From assembly GCF_000830505.1 (NCBI RefSeq), contig NZ_JXOK01000037.1:154316-218315 (forward strand): 64,000 nucleotides of DNA, written 5' to 3'. The stretch is from Vibrio mytili (GTDB lineage: Bacteria > Pseudomonadota > Gammaproteobacteria > Enterobacterales > Vibrionaceae). Shown here one piece after another: positions 9,581 through 19,392 of the stretch (within the stretch, counting starts at the first letter, position 1; each line of letters starts with the position of its first letter). The position numbers were made by a program, and so were the translations under genes. Below the pieces are notes generated by a model. It searched no databases, had not been told where the DNA came from, and worked only from the letters and a program-made list of their open reading frames with translations.

Positions 9581-9599
9581 GGCCTAGTATAACTAGGCC
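9581..9599 (-). other. Intercistronic hairpin next to the J-domain gene start
   Basis: GGCCTAGT/ACTAGGCC with a 3-nt loop ends 4 nt before the ATG at 9577 and lacks a T-run. It would occupy the ribosome-site region of this gene. Confidence 0.5.
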
Positions 9600-9642
9600 C
9601 GCTCCGTTAACTCTGAATATTACCTGCTATGGTGCAACCAAT

Positions 9643-10311
9643 TTACTTCAGTGGCAAGATTTGGATTTCTACACGGCGGTTGCAAGCACGACCTTCCGCT
9701 GTCTTGTTAGAGCAAATTGGGTTACGTTGGCCATAACCACGTGCAATAGCACGGCCTGCTGCGACATTTTGACCGACTAGGAATTGACGAACTGATTCAG
9801 CTCGACGTTCAGAAAGGGATTGGTTGTAAGACTCACGACCTGTGCTGTCAGTGTAGCCGTCAATCACTAGGCTAGTATCTGGATATTCAACCAAGATACG
9901 AGCGACACCGCGAAGCGTATTATGAATGCTTGAGGTTAATTGGTAAGAGTTCGTGTCAAAGCCAATACCGTTTTCCATACGAAGTAGTAGTTGGTTTTCG
10001 CCAACACGTTGTACTTGAACACCAGAATTTTTCAATTCACGGCGCAGCGCAGCTTCTTGTTGATCAAAATAGTAACCAACGCCAGCTCCTGTAGCACCGC
10101 CGGCAGCGGCACCAATCAATGCCCGTTGGCGACGCTCTTTAGCGTTATCACCAGTAGCTAAGCCGATAGCAGCACCAGCCACAGCACCGGTAATGGCACC
10201 GAGTGTTGTAGAGTTGGTTTCGTACTCACCCGTTGTTGCGTTTTGACGTTGAGTGGCTTGACAGCCAGTAAGTGCTAGCACAAGAGCCAGCGCAATAGAC
10301 ACCTTGTTCAA
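9643..10311 (-). CDS. OmpA-family lipoprotein with glycine-zipper segment (YiaD-like)
   Basis: A 222-residue outer-membrane lipoprotein. The signal peptide ends in the lipobox LTGC with Cys17 as the lipid site. Residues about 37-85 are alanine/glycine rich with a glycine-zipper pattern (TLGAITGAVAGAAIG...), and the C-terminal OmpA domain holds the peptidoglycan-binding pattern GYTDSTGRESYNQSLSERRA. The start codon is TTG, preceded at 7 nt by GGAGA; no in-frame ATG exists upstream of the lipobox. Similar to YiaD-type proteins that tie the outer membrane to the cell wall. It may be cotranscribed with the downstream J-domain membrane protein gene. Confidence 0.88.
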   Translation of the reverse strand: MNKVSIALALVLALTGCQATQRQNATTGEYETNSTTLGAITGAVAGAAIGLATGDNAKERRQRALIGAAAGGATGAGVGYYFDQQEAALRRELKNSGVQVQRVGENQLLLRMENGIGFDTNSYQLTSSIHNTLRGVARILVEYPDTSLVIDGYTDSTGRESYNQSLSERRAESVRQFLVGQNVAAGRAIARGYGQRNPICSNKTAEGRACNRRVEIQILPLK

Positions 10312-10471
10312 GGGTAAATCTCCATATAAAAATAAGGCAAATGCGATTATTGAAGTCGATTATTAACGAGTTGTTTTTGATTTATGTTAAGCCAAAGTAA
10401 GAAGCGACAAGAAAAGTACGAGATTCTCTTAACGCTTCCGGTTACGAGGCTGGCTCAAATTAAAGGGTAGC

Positions 10472-11166
10472 CTATTTGGAGGGAGTATCGAGCATTTTTC
10501 GTGCTTGCGCGCCGTCAACGCCGCGGTTGACGGAAACCTTTCTTCCTTTTTTAAGGCCAACTTCATAATCTGCAGTCAGGTTTTTCATGGCTTCTTTAAG
10601 TTGTTTCTTAAAGGTTTCGCGATCGATATTTTGAAATTCTTTATCAATGTAGTCGTTGATTTTGTTTGCTGACTCATCATCTGGCGTGATCACTGGCAGT
10701 TTTTCAATGGCACCCTCAACCCAACCAGAAACAAACGAGTTCACGCGTCGAGTTACTTCCGGTGAAGAGGTGCCGCTGCCTGCAAAACTGTTACGGAATT
10801 GTCCAGTGCTCTCGTTCATTTCGCGGTAGATAATATCAAATGCAAATGCAGCAAAGATGGCGCGATCGGCTTCACCGATAAACTCAACACGTTTAAGCCC
10901 TTTGTGATTGAGCAATACCGCCTCAACGCCAAACTTGGTATTGATTCCGCGTATTACGCGTAAAAGGGTCGAGCTAATATTCGCTGGCAACAAGTGAGAA
11001 GATTGTGTCTTCCCCATCTTAATAAACTCAATATCGTCTTTATCTAGACCATATTTGAGCATCAGGCGATGAGCATCTTGATGGCGTTTGCTGCCTCATT
11101 GACGTTGGCGGAATTGCCCAGTTCTAAGCACTTGGCGATTTTTTTCAGAGCTTTTTGTTTATCCAT
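10472..11166 (-). pseudogene. DUF2786 family protein, frameshifted near 11073
   Basis: The DUF2786 N-terminus begins at ATG 11166 (MDKQKALKKIAKCLELGNSA) and runs to AIKM, after which the frame closes. The rest (LMLKYGLDKDDIEF onward, 196 residues) continues in the next frame. Reading ATGGCTCATCGC instead of ATGCTCATCGC restores AIKMAHRLMLKYG and a 231-residue protein. DUF2786 proteins are of unknown biochemical role, often phage- or plasmid-linked; the short N-terminal domain resembles a helical nucleic-acid-binding unit, but this is inference. The C-terminal 30 residues are very basic. Without the correction an annotator would see only the truncated 196-residue frame. A one-base deletion in a CC pair is the simplest cause. 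Confidence 0.8.
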
Positions 11167-11315
11167 CGACAACCAGTAACGAAAACAGAAAATTTAAGAA
11201 GTCAGACATATTACCTTTTTTGACACAAAAACGAAATACAGGAGTGGTTCGATCAGCACCCACAACATCCTTAACAAAGCCGCGCTGTGGGTGACTAGAT
11301 GAGAATGATAGTTGG

Positions 11316-11996
11316 CTATAGCCCCAGTTGGTTTAGCAAGTCATCGGCATCGTCTTTTTTGCTCGATGGGACAGACGTTTTTTCTGCCATGTTTTTACGA
11401 GCCGCTTCTAAAATGTCATCAGGACTCTCGTCTTCGGCAATCTCAAATTCTTCCAATTGAATAAACTCAGTTTTATCCATGGCAAGCTCGAGATAAAAGA
11501 TGTTGTTGTTTTCAGTAGAAAAGGTCACACGACGCGCCTGAGGACGATCAAGGTTAGTATCAACTTGCAATATCACCTGTTTGTTTAGTGCCAGCATTTT
11601 TGGTTGGTTTTGAGTAATATTGGTTTGCAGTTCTTTGCGGATTTTGTTGGTAAAATCACCCACTAACTGATTCATGAGCTCTCCAAGTACATCGCCAACT
11701 TCATCAGAGGTGTGTGAAATCGCCAGTTCATCTTCTGGCATGCCCATGTTACGCATGTAGTTGGTGTAAATTTCCAACGCGGCTTTTGCCGTAAAGTTGA
11801 TTACCACTAAACCTGTAAACCCACCATCAAATAGAACAAAACAACCAAAGTCAGGCTTGAGACTCGTTTTATTGATTTTTTGCACCATCGCGGAATAGTT
11901 TACCTGAGAGGAGGTGGCTGAAGTTAAAACGCCAGACACCGACTGGCAAAGTTTTAGAAGAATATCTTCCGTTGTCACTATTTTATTTTTTTTCAT
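11316..11996 (-). CDS. DUF3334 family protein, CheX/CheC-like fold suspected
   Basis: A 226-residue protein recognised as the DUF3334 family common in Vibrio. The segment SDEVGDVLGELMNQLVGDFTNKI resembles the E-x2-N helix motif of CheC/CheX chemotaxis phosphatases, with an FVLFDGGFTGLVVINF strand pair before it. This suggests a phosphatase-like or related scaffold, as inference only. The C-terminus is an acidic, flexible tail (residues about 185-226). No signal peptide. It is 149 bp upstream of the DUF2786 gene on the same strand; the two could share a transcript. Confidence 0.75.
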   Translation of the reverse strand: MKKNKIVTTEDILLKLCQSVSGVLTSATSSQVNYSAMVQKINKTSLKPDFGCFVLFDGGFTGLVVINFTAKAALEIYTNYMRNMGMPEDELAISHTSDEVGDVLGELMNQLVGDFTNKIRKELQTNITQNQPKMLALNKQVILQVDTNLDRPQARRVTFSTENNNIFYLELAMDKTEFIQLEEFEIAEDESPDDILEAARKNMAEKTSVPSSKKDDADDLLNQLGL

Positions 11997-12259
11997 TCTG
12001 AAAGCTCATATAGACATACTGTGTTCACCCAATGTACGGCATCACACCTAAAAAAATAAAGCTTAAGTTTAATTATTGTTGTGAGATTCTGATTTGATCG
12101 CTTTTTTAAATGTTGTAAAGTTACATGACTCAAAGAATATCCCGCCATTCTTGCTCCTTTGCTCGTCACTCAGCGTTAGCAAAAGCCAGGGTGTAGAATG
12201 CGCAAAATAATTAAATAACCCGTAGCTGATGGGATCAGTGCCGTAGGGGCAGGAAGCAA

Positions 12260-15200
12260 ATGTTACCAAGATTACACTCGCAAACTGATGTTGACCCGCT
12301 CGTTCTCAAGTTTTTAAAAGAACTTGAACAAGTAGGATTTACTGGCGATATCGAGAGCCAATATTCAAGTCGACTAGCAGTCGCTACCGATAACAGTGTC
12401 TACCAACAACTTCCTCAAGCAGTTGTTCACCCTAAAACGACACAAGACGTTGCGCTGATAGGTAAACTCAGCAACCAAGAAAAATACGAACGAGTCACTT
12501 TTTCACCGCGCGGTGGTGGTACTGGAACCAATGGACAGTCACTGACCAAAGGGGTGGTGGTTGATCTATCTCGTCATATGAACAAAGTGTTGGAGATTAA
12601 CGAAGAAGAAGGCTGGGTACGCGTTCAAACTGGTGTCATTAAAGATCAATTGAATGATGCAGTTCGACCTTATGGCTATTTCTTCTCTCCGGACTTATCA
12701 ACCAGTAACCGAGCCACGATCGGTGGTATGGTCAATACGGATGCCTCAGGTCAGGGCTCGCTGAAATACGGAAAAACGTCAGATCATGTTCTGTCATTGC
12801 AAGCCGTATTCGCTGATGGCTCAATTTTAGAGTCAGACCTGTCTCATGGTTTCCCTAGCGAAGGCGAGTTTGCGGCAACCGCTTTAAATGTGACTGAATC
12901 CGTATGCCGAGAAAAGCGTCAACAAATTAATGACAAGTTCCCACCGTTAAACCGCTTTCTAACCGGTTATGATCTTAAAAATGCGCTGAATGAAGACGAT
13001 GACCGTTTTGATATTACTCGCGTATTGTGTGGCGCGGAAGGATCATTAGCATTCATTACGGAAGCTAAGCTGAACCTCACTCGGATTCCGAAAGTACGTA
13101 CTTTGGTGAACGTGAAGTACAACAGTTTTGACGCGGCATTGCGAAATGCGCCACTGATGGTACAAGCGAACGCAATGTCAGTGGAAACCGTGGATTCCCG
13201 AGTGCTTAACCTAGCAAAACAAGATATTGTTTGGCATACGGTGAGCGATTTAATCACGGATGTACCGAATAAAGAAATGCTGGGCATCAACATCGTTGAG
13301 TACGCGGGTGAGGACGAAGAAGAAATCGACTCACAAGTCGCGGCCCTTACCGCTAAGCTAGACACCATGCTTGAAAGTGAAGAGGCCGGTATTATCGGGT
13401 ACCAAGTCTGTAATGACTTGTCGAGCATTGGTCGAATCTACAACATGCGTAAAAAAGCGGTGGGCTTACTTGGTGCGGCAAAAGGTCGGGCTAAACCCGT
13501 CCCATTTGCAGAAGATACCTGTGTACCACCAGAAAACTTAGCGGATTTTATTGCTGAATTCCGTCAGCTTCTCGATAGTAAATCACTGAATTACGGTATG
13601 TTTGGTCACGTTGATGCGGGAGTATTGCATGTGCGTCCAGCGTTAGATTTGTGTGACCCCCAACAAGAAGCCTTAATGCATGAAATCTCTGACGAAGTCG
13701 TTAAGCTGGTGGCGAAGTATGGCGGTTTAATGTGGGGTGAGCATGGTAAAGGTTATCGCTCCGAATATGGCCCGGAATTCTTCGGCGAAGAGTTGTTCAC
13801 CGAATTGCGTCGTGTGAAAGCCGCATTCGATCCTCACAACAAGATGAACCCGGGTAAAATTTGTACGCCGTTAAATAGTGATGCAGAGTTGGTTAAGGTT
13901 ACGGATACTAAACGTGGCTATTTCGATCGTCAGATTGACGTACAAGTCCGCGATAGCTTCAAGCAAGCGATGGAATGTAACGGCAACGGATTGTGTTTTA
14001 ACTACGATACCAGTTCACCAATGTGCCCATCGATGAAGGTTACTGCTGATCGCCGTCATTCTCCGAAAGGGCGCGCTGGTCTAGTTCGCGAATGGCTACG
14101 TCAGTTGACCGAACAAGGCATCGATATTCTTGACTTAGAAAAGCAGACGCTGGAAAACAAATCTTCGATTAAATCCATGATCGATCGCGTTCGCCATACG
14201 GTAAATCGACGTCACGAGTATGATTTTTCTCATGAAGTCTACGAAGCTATGAATGGCTGCTTGGCATGTAAAGCGTGTGCAAGCCAGTGTCCAATCAAAG
14301 TGGACGTACCGAGTTTCCGCTCGCGTTTTCTCAATATTTACCATTCACGTTATCAGCGTCCGGCGAAGGATTACTTGGTGGCGAACATTGAAACCATGTT
14401 ACCGCTGATGGCGAAAGCGCCGAGTGTGGTCAATGGTGTCTTAAAGCAATCTTGGGTGAAGAGCTTAACCGCTTCGACGGTCGGTTATGTGGATGCGCCG
14501 TTGTTGTCCGTGCCGACATTGAAAAAGCGTATTGAGTCTTTAACCACGCCTTACGACTTGCAACGCTTAAATGGCCTGTCTGAGCAAGAACGAAACAAGC
14601 ATGTTTTGATCGTTCAAGACCCGTTTACGAGTTACTACGATGCGGATGTTGTGGAAGATTTTGTTAAGCTGTTAAAGAAACTGGGTATGAACCCGGTGAT
14701 GCTGCCGTTTAAACCGAATGGCAAAGCTCAGCATATCAAAGGGTTTTTAGCACAGTTCAAAGATACGGCCATGGATACCTCTAAGTTTTTGTCTATGGTG
14801 GCGGAACTCAATATTCCGATGGTCGGTGTCGATCCTGCTCTAGTACTATGCTATCGCGATGAGTACGAAGAAATTTTGGGCAGTAAACGTGGTGACTTTG
14901 ATGTTTTAACCGCGCACGAGTGGTTGTACCCGCGACTCGCTGAGTTTACCAAAGCGGATTCAACTCAGAGTGAACCCTGGTACTTGTTCGCGCATTGTAC
15001 TGAGAAGACCAAACTTCCCAATGCGGAAAAAGAGTGGGGGGCGATTTTTGCCCACTTTGGCGCAAGGCTTACTACGGTGCCTGTTGGTTGTTGTGGGATG
15101 GCTGGTACCTTTGGGCATGAGGTCGACAAGTTACAGATGTCTAAAGACATTTATAACCTAAGCTGGAAGCCAAATTTAGATAAATTGGATAACGAGCGGT

Positions 15201-15295
15201 GTTTGATCACGGGGTATTCTTGTCGAAGTCAAGTGAAACGCTTTGAAGGAACCAAACCAAAACACCCGGTGCAAGCGCTATTAACTTTGCTATAA
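12260..15295 (+). CDS. ydiJ: FAD-linked oxidase with Fe-S C-terminal domain (YdiJ-type, D-2-hydroxyglutarate dehydrogenase)
   Basis: A 1011-residue two-domain flavoprotein. The N-terminal half is a VAO-type FAD domain (PRGGGTGTNG near residue 88, IGGMVNTDASGQGS near 155, and a FAD-oxidase C lobe with GHVDAGVLHVRPALD). The C-terminal half carries cysteine clusters CNGNGLCF, CLACKACASQCP, and the CCG-type motif GCCGMAG plus GYSCRSQ. This matches E. coli YdiJ, shown to oxidise D-2-hydroxyglutarate, feeding electrons to the chain. The start has CAGGAAG at 6 nt. Single gene with a strong terminator. The substrate here is inferred from the family. Confidence 0.92.
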   Translation: MLPRLHSQTDVDPLVLKFLKELEQVGFTGDIESQYSSRLAVATDNSVYQQLPQAVVHPKTTQDVALIGKLSNQEKYERVTFSPRGGGTGTNGQSLTKGVVVDLSRHMNKVLEINEEEGWVRVQTGVIKDQLNDAVRPYGYFFSPDLSTSNRATIGGMVNTDASGQGSLKYGKTSDHVLSLQAVFADGSILESDLSHGFPSEGEFAATALNVTESVCREKRQQINDKFPPLNRFLTGYDLKNALNEDDDRFDITRVLCGAEGSLAFITEAKLNLTRIPKVRTLVNVKYNSFDAALRNAPLMVQANAMSVETVDSRVLNLAKQDIVWHTVSDLITDVPNKEMLGINIVEYAGEDEEEIDSQVAALTAKLDTMLESEEAGIIGYQVCNDLSSIGRIYNMRKKAVGLLGAAKGRAKPVPFAEDTCVPPENLADFIAEFRQLLDSKSLNYGMFGHVDAGVLHVRPALDLCDPQQEALMHEISDEVVKLVAKYGGLMWGEHGKGYRSEYGPEFFGEELFTELRRVKAAFDPHNKMNPGKICTPLNSDAELVKVTDTKRGYFDRQIDVQVRDSFKQAMECNGNGLCFNYDTSSPMCPSMKVTADRRHSPKGRAGLVREWLRQLTEQGIDILDLEKQTLENKSSIKSMIDRVRHTVNRRHEYDFSHEVYEAMNGCLACKACASQCPIKVDVPSFRSRFLNIYHSRYQRPAKDYLVANIETMLPLMAKAPSVVNGVLKQSWVKSLTASTVGYVDAPLLSVPTLKKRIESLTTPYDLQRLNGLSEQERNKHVLIVQDPFTSYYDADVVEDFVKLLKKLGMNPVMLPFKPNGKAQHIKGFLAQFKDTAMDTSKFLSMVAELNIPMVGVDPALVLCYRDEYEEILGSKRGDFDVLTAHEWLYPRLAEFTKADSTQSEPWYLFAHCTEKTKLPNAEKEWGAIFAHFGARLTTVPVGCCGMAGTFGHEVDKLQMSKDIYNLSWKPNLDKLDNERCLITGYSCRSQVKRFEGTKPKHPVQALLTLL

Positions 15296-15332
15296 CTCGC
15301 TTCTTAATACACTGATATAGCAATCTAGCCAT

Positions 15333-15358
15333 AAAGCCCAGTCACGCTGGGCTTTTTA
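15333..15358 (+). terminator. Rho-independent terminator of ydiJ
   Basis: AAAGCCCAG/CTGGGCTTT with a 5-nt loop followed by TTAG. Confidence 0.88.
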
Positions 15359-15417
15359 GTGGCTCATCGCTTACAACTTTATAAATGTATAACTTCGGAC
15401 TGCAAAGGATTTGAAAC

Positions 15418-15879
15418 GTGAGAAAGCTTGAACTCAAAATACCACCTGTTGCGGTGTTTTTACTGGTCACCCTAATCATGTACTGTGTGAAAGAAGTCAC
15501 GCCTGGTTTTATGATTCATGTGCCTTTCGACGACTTCGTGGTTTCGGCGCTTGTTATTTTATCTGGATTTATTGGCATTGCTGGCGTGTACGAGTTTCGC
15601 AAAGTAAAGACGACAGTTAACCCAGTCAAGCCAGAAGCGGCCTCTTCTGTCGTTAATACTAGCGTCTTTGCGTATACACGCAATCCAATGTATTTAGCGT
15701 TGTTACTATTGATCATCGCATTGGGGCTCTGGTGGGAGCACTTAAGTGTTATTCCTTGCGGCATTTTATTTGTGTCTTATATGAATCGATATCAAATCAA
15801 ACCGGAAGAACGAGCGTTAGAGCGATTGTTTGGCGACGAGTATCTGAAATATAAAAATCGTGTGCACCGTTGGATATAG
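15418..15879 (+). CDS. Isoprenylcysteine methyltransferase-like membrane protein
   Basis: A 153-residue integral membrane protein with about four transmembrane segments (residues 8-27, 38-58, 93-118 in part doubled). The C-terminal pattern TRNPMYLALLL ... YQIKPEERALERLFGDEYLKYKNRVHRW is diagnostic of the ICMT/PEMT-type small methyltransferase family, in which NP and E-R-L-x3-F-G-x2-Y are conserved SAM-site features. The methyl acceptor in bacteria is generally unknown. The start is GTG at 15418 with AAAGGA at 9 nt. Single gene. Confidence 0.8.
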   Translation: MRKLELKIPPVAVFLLVTLIMYCVKEVTPGFMIHVPFDDFVVSALVILSGFIGIAGVYEFRKVKTTVNPVKPEAASSVVNTSVFAYTRNPMYLALLLLIIALGLWWEHLSVIPCGILFVSYMNRYQIKPEERALERLFGDEYLKYKNRVHRWI

Positions 15880-16088
15880 GGGATTGTACAGGTAGGTGCA
15901 CTCGTGCAAAGACGTTTAGATGGTCTTTAAGCGATGACGTTTATTCGGACACGATGAGCGAGAAGCGTTTGGTAGAGAGGGTTTTTACGAGTAGGAATCA
16001 CTTTACAGAAAAGATTAACTGCGACGACTTGTTAAATCGTCGCCGCAAGAATAATCTCAAATTACGTTATAATTTGGGCAGTCCTTGA

Positions 16089-16814
16089 TTAGGCCGCCTC
16101 AGTGAACTTTGCTAAAAATGCGTCTTTGCGGGCATGGAAGCGTTCAACCAAATCATCTACCGCGTCTTGGTCGTAAGGCTTCAAGCCACTCGCAACCATA
16201 CGCTTGATACCAGTGCCTACCACAATGCCATCTTCTTTGAACGCAAAGTTCAGGGTAACGACACCGCGCTTACCTTCAACGTCGAAAGTTGCGCCTGTAA
16301 ATTCTACTTCTGGGTGGGTGAGATCAAGGCGAGAAAACTCAACTTCCATACTTTCATAAATCACTAATGGACGCTGGCAGTTGATCATCATTTGTTGTTC
16401 TTCCATGAGAGGAACCATGATGTGTGGGAAGTTTTTCCCAGAAAACTGAACGTAGTTTGTGACAACGTGTTCAATAAACGCTGCATCGTGATTGGTTTCG
16501 CCTTCACGAGACATATGCAAATATTCTTTGCCCGCCTCATCAATCACGGCGCTTTCTTTCTCACACTTATTTTCGATATGCAGACCAACACCATCGCTTA
16601 CCATACCTGAGAACTTAAAACGCATTTTTTTGCTGATGCCTTCTTTGCTTAATAAAACTGCAAAGAGTAGGTCGCCAGGAACACAGAAGCGCTTGTTATC
16701 TTCATCATGAATAGGGTTGAAATCACCCGCTACACGCTTAGCAAAGTGGCTAGCTTGTTCGCGAGTGAATTGAAATTGGTGATTAGTGTTTGAAAAATAA
16801 GGTGTTAGAAACAT
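16089..16814 (-). CDS. DUF3581 family protein, MaoC/hot-dog-like
   Basis: A 241-residue protein of the DUF3581 family of gamma-proteobacteria. The N-terminal segment FAKRVAGDFNPIHDED matches the hydratase signature (A-x2-G-D-x-N-P-I-H) of MaoC-type hot-dog enzymes. The second half could be a further hot-dog unit. Enoyl-CoA hydratase-like binding is therefore plausible, but no substrate is known to me. No signal peptide or membrane segment. The start codon is the first ATG of the frame; ribosome site is weak. Single gene facing away from hutG. Confidence 0.78.
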   Translation of the reverse strand: MFLTPYFSNTNHQFQFTREQASHFAKRVAGDFNPIHDEDNKRFCVPGDLLFAVLLSKEGISKKMRFKFSGMVSDGVGLHIENKCEKESAVIDEAGKEYLHMSREGETNHDAAFIEHVVTNYVQFSGKNFPHIMVPLMEEQQMMINCQRPLVIYESMEVEFSRLDLTHPEVEFTGATFDVEGKRGVVTLNFAFKEDGIVVGTGIKRMVASGLKPYDQDAVDDLVERFHARKDAFLAKFTEAA

Positions 16815-16944
16815 AATTTATACGTAGTAACCATAACTGTCAGGGATTATATGCGAAACGGGGTTTGCCAATGGTCCATCCAGTGACAATTTATCGATTA
16901 TAACCGTTGTTTCGTTTACTTTCATTGCCTTTAAGTATAGACCA

Positions 16945-16968
16945 AAGCTCCACATTGATGTGGAGCTT
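16945..16968 (-). terminator. Weak terminator-like hairpin downstream of hutG
   Basis: AAGCTCCACA/TGTGGAGCTT with a 4-nt loop, 46 bp after the hutG stop; only three Ts follow on the minus strand. Confidence 0.5.
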
Positions 16969-17013
16969 AACGTGAGTATAAATGAGACTAAGGTGTACTT
17001 TTCTAGTGAGGTT

Positions 17014-18024
17014 CTACGCTTTGTGTTGCTTGTCTGCTAGTGCGGTGGTGATGTCCCAACACAACCGAGCCGCTAATCGCGCGGTTTGGCTATCGATATC
17101 GTAATTCGGGTTATACTCTGCGATGTCGGCTAGCATCAGCTTATTTTTGTAGTGAAGAACTCTCTCTAAGAACGGCGAGATGATGTCATAACTCACCCCA
17201 CGAGCTGCGGGGGCGCTTACCCCTGGAGCTGTTGCCGCAGGGAATACGTCTAAATCAATAGTGAGATAGAGATAGTCACAATCGTCGATAAAACGTTGTA
17301 GCTGCATCAGATGATCGTTGTGGTTTAAATAGCTGAGTTGATGATCTTCAACGTACCAGACGTTAAGTTCATCTGCCTTTTGGAATAATGCTTGTGTATT
17401 GCTACTGCGGCTAACGCCTAAGCATGCGTAATGGAAAGACCAGTCATTGTTCTGACAAAAGTGCTGAATTTGATTAAAAGGCGTACCCGAGCTCGGCTTC
17501 ACATCTGCCAGTGGACTTTCAAAAGCACGTAAATCAAAATGTGCATCAAAATTGATGATACCGATTTTCGGCTTTTTCTCTGGATGATGAGATTTAAAAT
17601 ACTCGGCTAACCCTGAGAATGACGCCCAAGCAATTTCGTGTCCACCTCCCAGCACGACAACAGGGGTGTGGGGAAGGGCTTCTGAAATGACCTTCGCGCA
17701 ACGTGCTTGGCTTTCTTCCAGTAAGTCATCCTCACAAACAATGGTGCCCAAATCATAGAGCGGTGCGTCGTTATGCCATGCAAGGTTTGCTAAAGCACGG
17801 CGGATAAGATCGGGGGATTTTTTCGCTCCCGTTCTACCTTTATTCCTTGCCACTCCTGCATCAGTAGCAAAGCCCACCACTGAAACCCCTTGTGTTACTG
17901 TATCCAGCTCGCTGGTGGACAGGTGCTGGATGACATGATGAACGCGTTGACCAAGTTTTCCGTCTTCAGGGTCTTGACGGCCTTGCCAATGAAATAGAGG
18001 ATTGTGTAGATCAGACTGTGACAT
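17014..18024 (-). CDS. hutG: Formimidoylglutamase
   Basis: Hydrolyses N-formimidoyl-glutamate to glutamate and formamide, last step of histidine degradation. The 336-residue protein has the ureohydrolase metal motifs [21 protein letters not shown] and [20 protein letters not shown], giving the two-Mn site ligands H, DxHxD and DxD. The frame extends upstream, but ATG 18024 lies 1 nt after the hutI stop and has GGAGA at 8 nt, so it is chosen. It is the second gene of a hutI-hutG unit. The hutU and hutH genes expected next to it are not present in the window. Confidence 0.95.
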   Translation of the reverse strand: MSQSDLHNPLFHWQGRQDPEDGKLGQRVHHVIQHLSTSELDTVTQGVSVVGFATDAGVARNKGRTGAKKSPDLIRRALANLAWHNDAPLYDLGTIVCEDDLLEESQARCAKVISEALPHTPVVVLGGGHEIAWASFSGLAEYFKSHHPEKKPKIGIINFDAHFDLRAFESPLADVKPSSGTPFNQIQHFCQNNDWSFHYACLGVSRSSNTQALFQKADELNVWYVEDHQLSYLNHNDHLMQLQRFIDDCDYLYLTIDLDVFPAATAPGVSAPAARGVSYDIISPFLERVLHYKNKLMLADIAEYNPNYDIDSQTARLAARLCWDITTALADKQHKA

Positions 18025-18025
18025 G

Positions 18026-19276
18026 TTAACGGTCTCCATGCGCAATATACTCACCATTGACTATACGTCCTATCAGACGTTTTGCCCCGACTTGATAGCT
18101 TAAATCTGAAGGGTGTTCGATATCCCAAATAGAAAAGTCTGCGTCGTAGCCCACATCAATAACCCCACGGGTTGTCCCATAGCCAAGAGCTTTCGCTGCA
18201 TGCTGAGTTACGCCGCGTAGAGATTCTTGGGGAGTCAGACGGAACAAAGTACATGCCATGTTCATCATTAACGTCAAATCTGAAAATGGCGATGTGCCTG
18301 GGTTAACATCCGTTGCGATCGCCATCGGGATGTTGTGTGCTCTCAATAAATCAATGGGTGGTAATTGCGTTTCTCTTAAGAAATAAAATGCGCCAGGAAG
18401 CAGCGTCGCAACGGTATTTGATTGAGCCAACGCAACAACACCGTCCTCATCGAGAAACTCAATATGATCAGCGGAAAGACCATTATAGCGTGCTGTAAGA
18501 GCGGTGCCTCCAAGGTTAGAAAGCTGTTCTGTATGACCTTTAACTTTTAAACCATGTTGTTTTGCCGCGGTGAAGACTTTTTCGGTTTGTTCAAGGTTAA
18601 AGCCGATGGATTCACAAAACACATCAACGCTGGTGGCGAGGTTTTCTTTTGCAACTAACGGAATCATGTCCTGACATACATGTGCGATGTAGTCGTCTGC
18701 ACGACCAGTAAATTCAGGTGGCACGGCATGAGCGGCGAGCAGCGTGGTTGTTATCTTCACATTTCGCTCACATTCCAAGGCTTTTGCCGCACGAAGCATT
18801 TTCAATTCGTCCTCGAGTGTTAATCCATAACCCGATTTCACTTCAATAGACGTTACACCGCTGTTTAATAACCCATCTAAGCGAGGAAGCGCGAGCTCAA
18901 CTAACTGTTCTTCTGACGCTGCTCTTGTCGCATTGACGGTAGATAAAATGCCACCACCTTGCTGGGCAATCTCTTGGTACGGTACACCATTCAGGCGCTT
19001 CTCAAACTCATTCGAGCGATTGCCTGCATAAACAAGATGAGTATGACAATCGATGAGGCCTGGCATCATTAGCATACCTTGTAGATCGAGTGTCTGAGCG
19101 TAATGTTGAGGAGACAAGAGTGATTCGGTATCTGGCTTGTCCTCACCACTGCATCGTGTACTTATGGCAACGATTTTTCCCGATTGAATACCTACACGAG
19201 CAGGGGGGGTGGGTTGATAGCCAGTTTCTCCTGGTGTCATGGTAACCAGACGTGCATTTTCAATCAGCAAATCCAT
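18026..19276 (-). CDS. hutI: Imidazolonepropionase
   Basis: Opens the imidazolone ring to give N-formimidoyl-glutamate in histidine catabolism. The 416-residue amidohydrolase has [12 protein letters not shown] (metal HxH), [34 protein letters not shown] and ATDVNPGTS in family order. The first ATG is used; the upstream region contains a HutC-type operator (19306-19315), so the hutI-hutG pair likely has its own promoter distinct from hutC. Stop codon is 1 nt before the hutG start, indicating translational coupling. Confidence 0.96.
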   Translation of the reverse strand: MDLLIENARLVTMTPGETGYQPTPPARVGIQSGKIVAISTRCSGEDKPDTESLLSPQHYAQTLDLQGMLMMPGLIDCHTHLVYAGNRSNEFEKRLNGVPYQEIAQQGGGILSTVNATRAASEEQLVELALPRLDGLLNSGVTSIEVKSGYGLTLEDELKMLRAAKALECERNVKITTTLLAAHAVPPEFTGRADDYIAHVCQDMIPLVAKENLATSVDVFCESIGFNLEQTEKVFTAAKQHGLKVKGHTEQLSNLGGTALTARYNGLSADHIEFLDEDGVVALAQSNTVATLLPGAFYFLRETQLPPIDLLRAHNIPMAIATDVNPGTSPFSDLTLMMNMACTLFRLTPQESLRGVTQHAAKALGYGTTRGVIDVGYDADFSIWDIEHPSDLSYQVGAKRLIGRIVNGEYIAHGDR

Positions 19277-19305
19277 TTTTGTATCCTGTTCGTTTATGTT
19301 ATAAA

Positions 19306-19315
19306 TGTATATACA
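19306..19315 (-). promoter_or_regulatory. Putative HutC operator before hutI
   Basis: TGTATATACA palindrome, 30 bp upstream of the hutI ATG. GntR/HutC proteins bind GT-rich dyads of this type. Confidence 0.6.
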
Positions 19316-19392
19316 ATTAAATAAGGTAAAACCAAACCTTTAACAATAATCGTGGTAAGAAAGTGTGATCACAGCGTACAAGTCAGTGTTTG

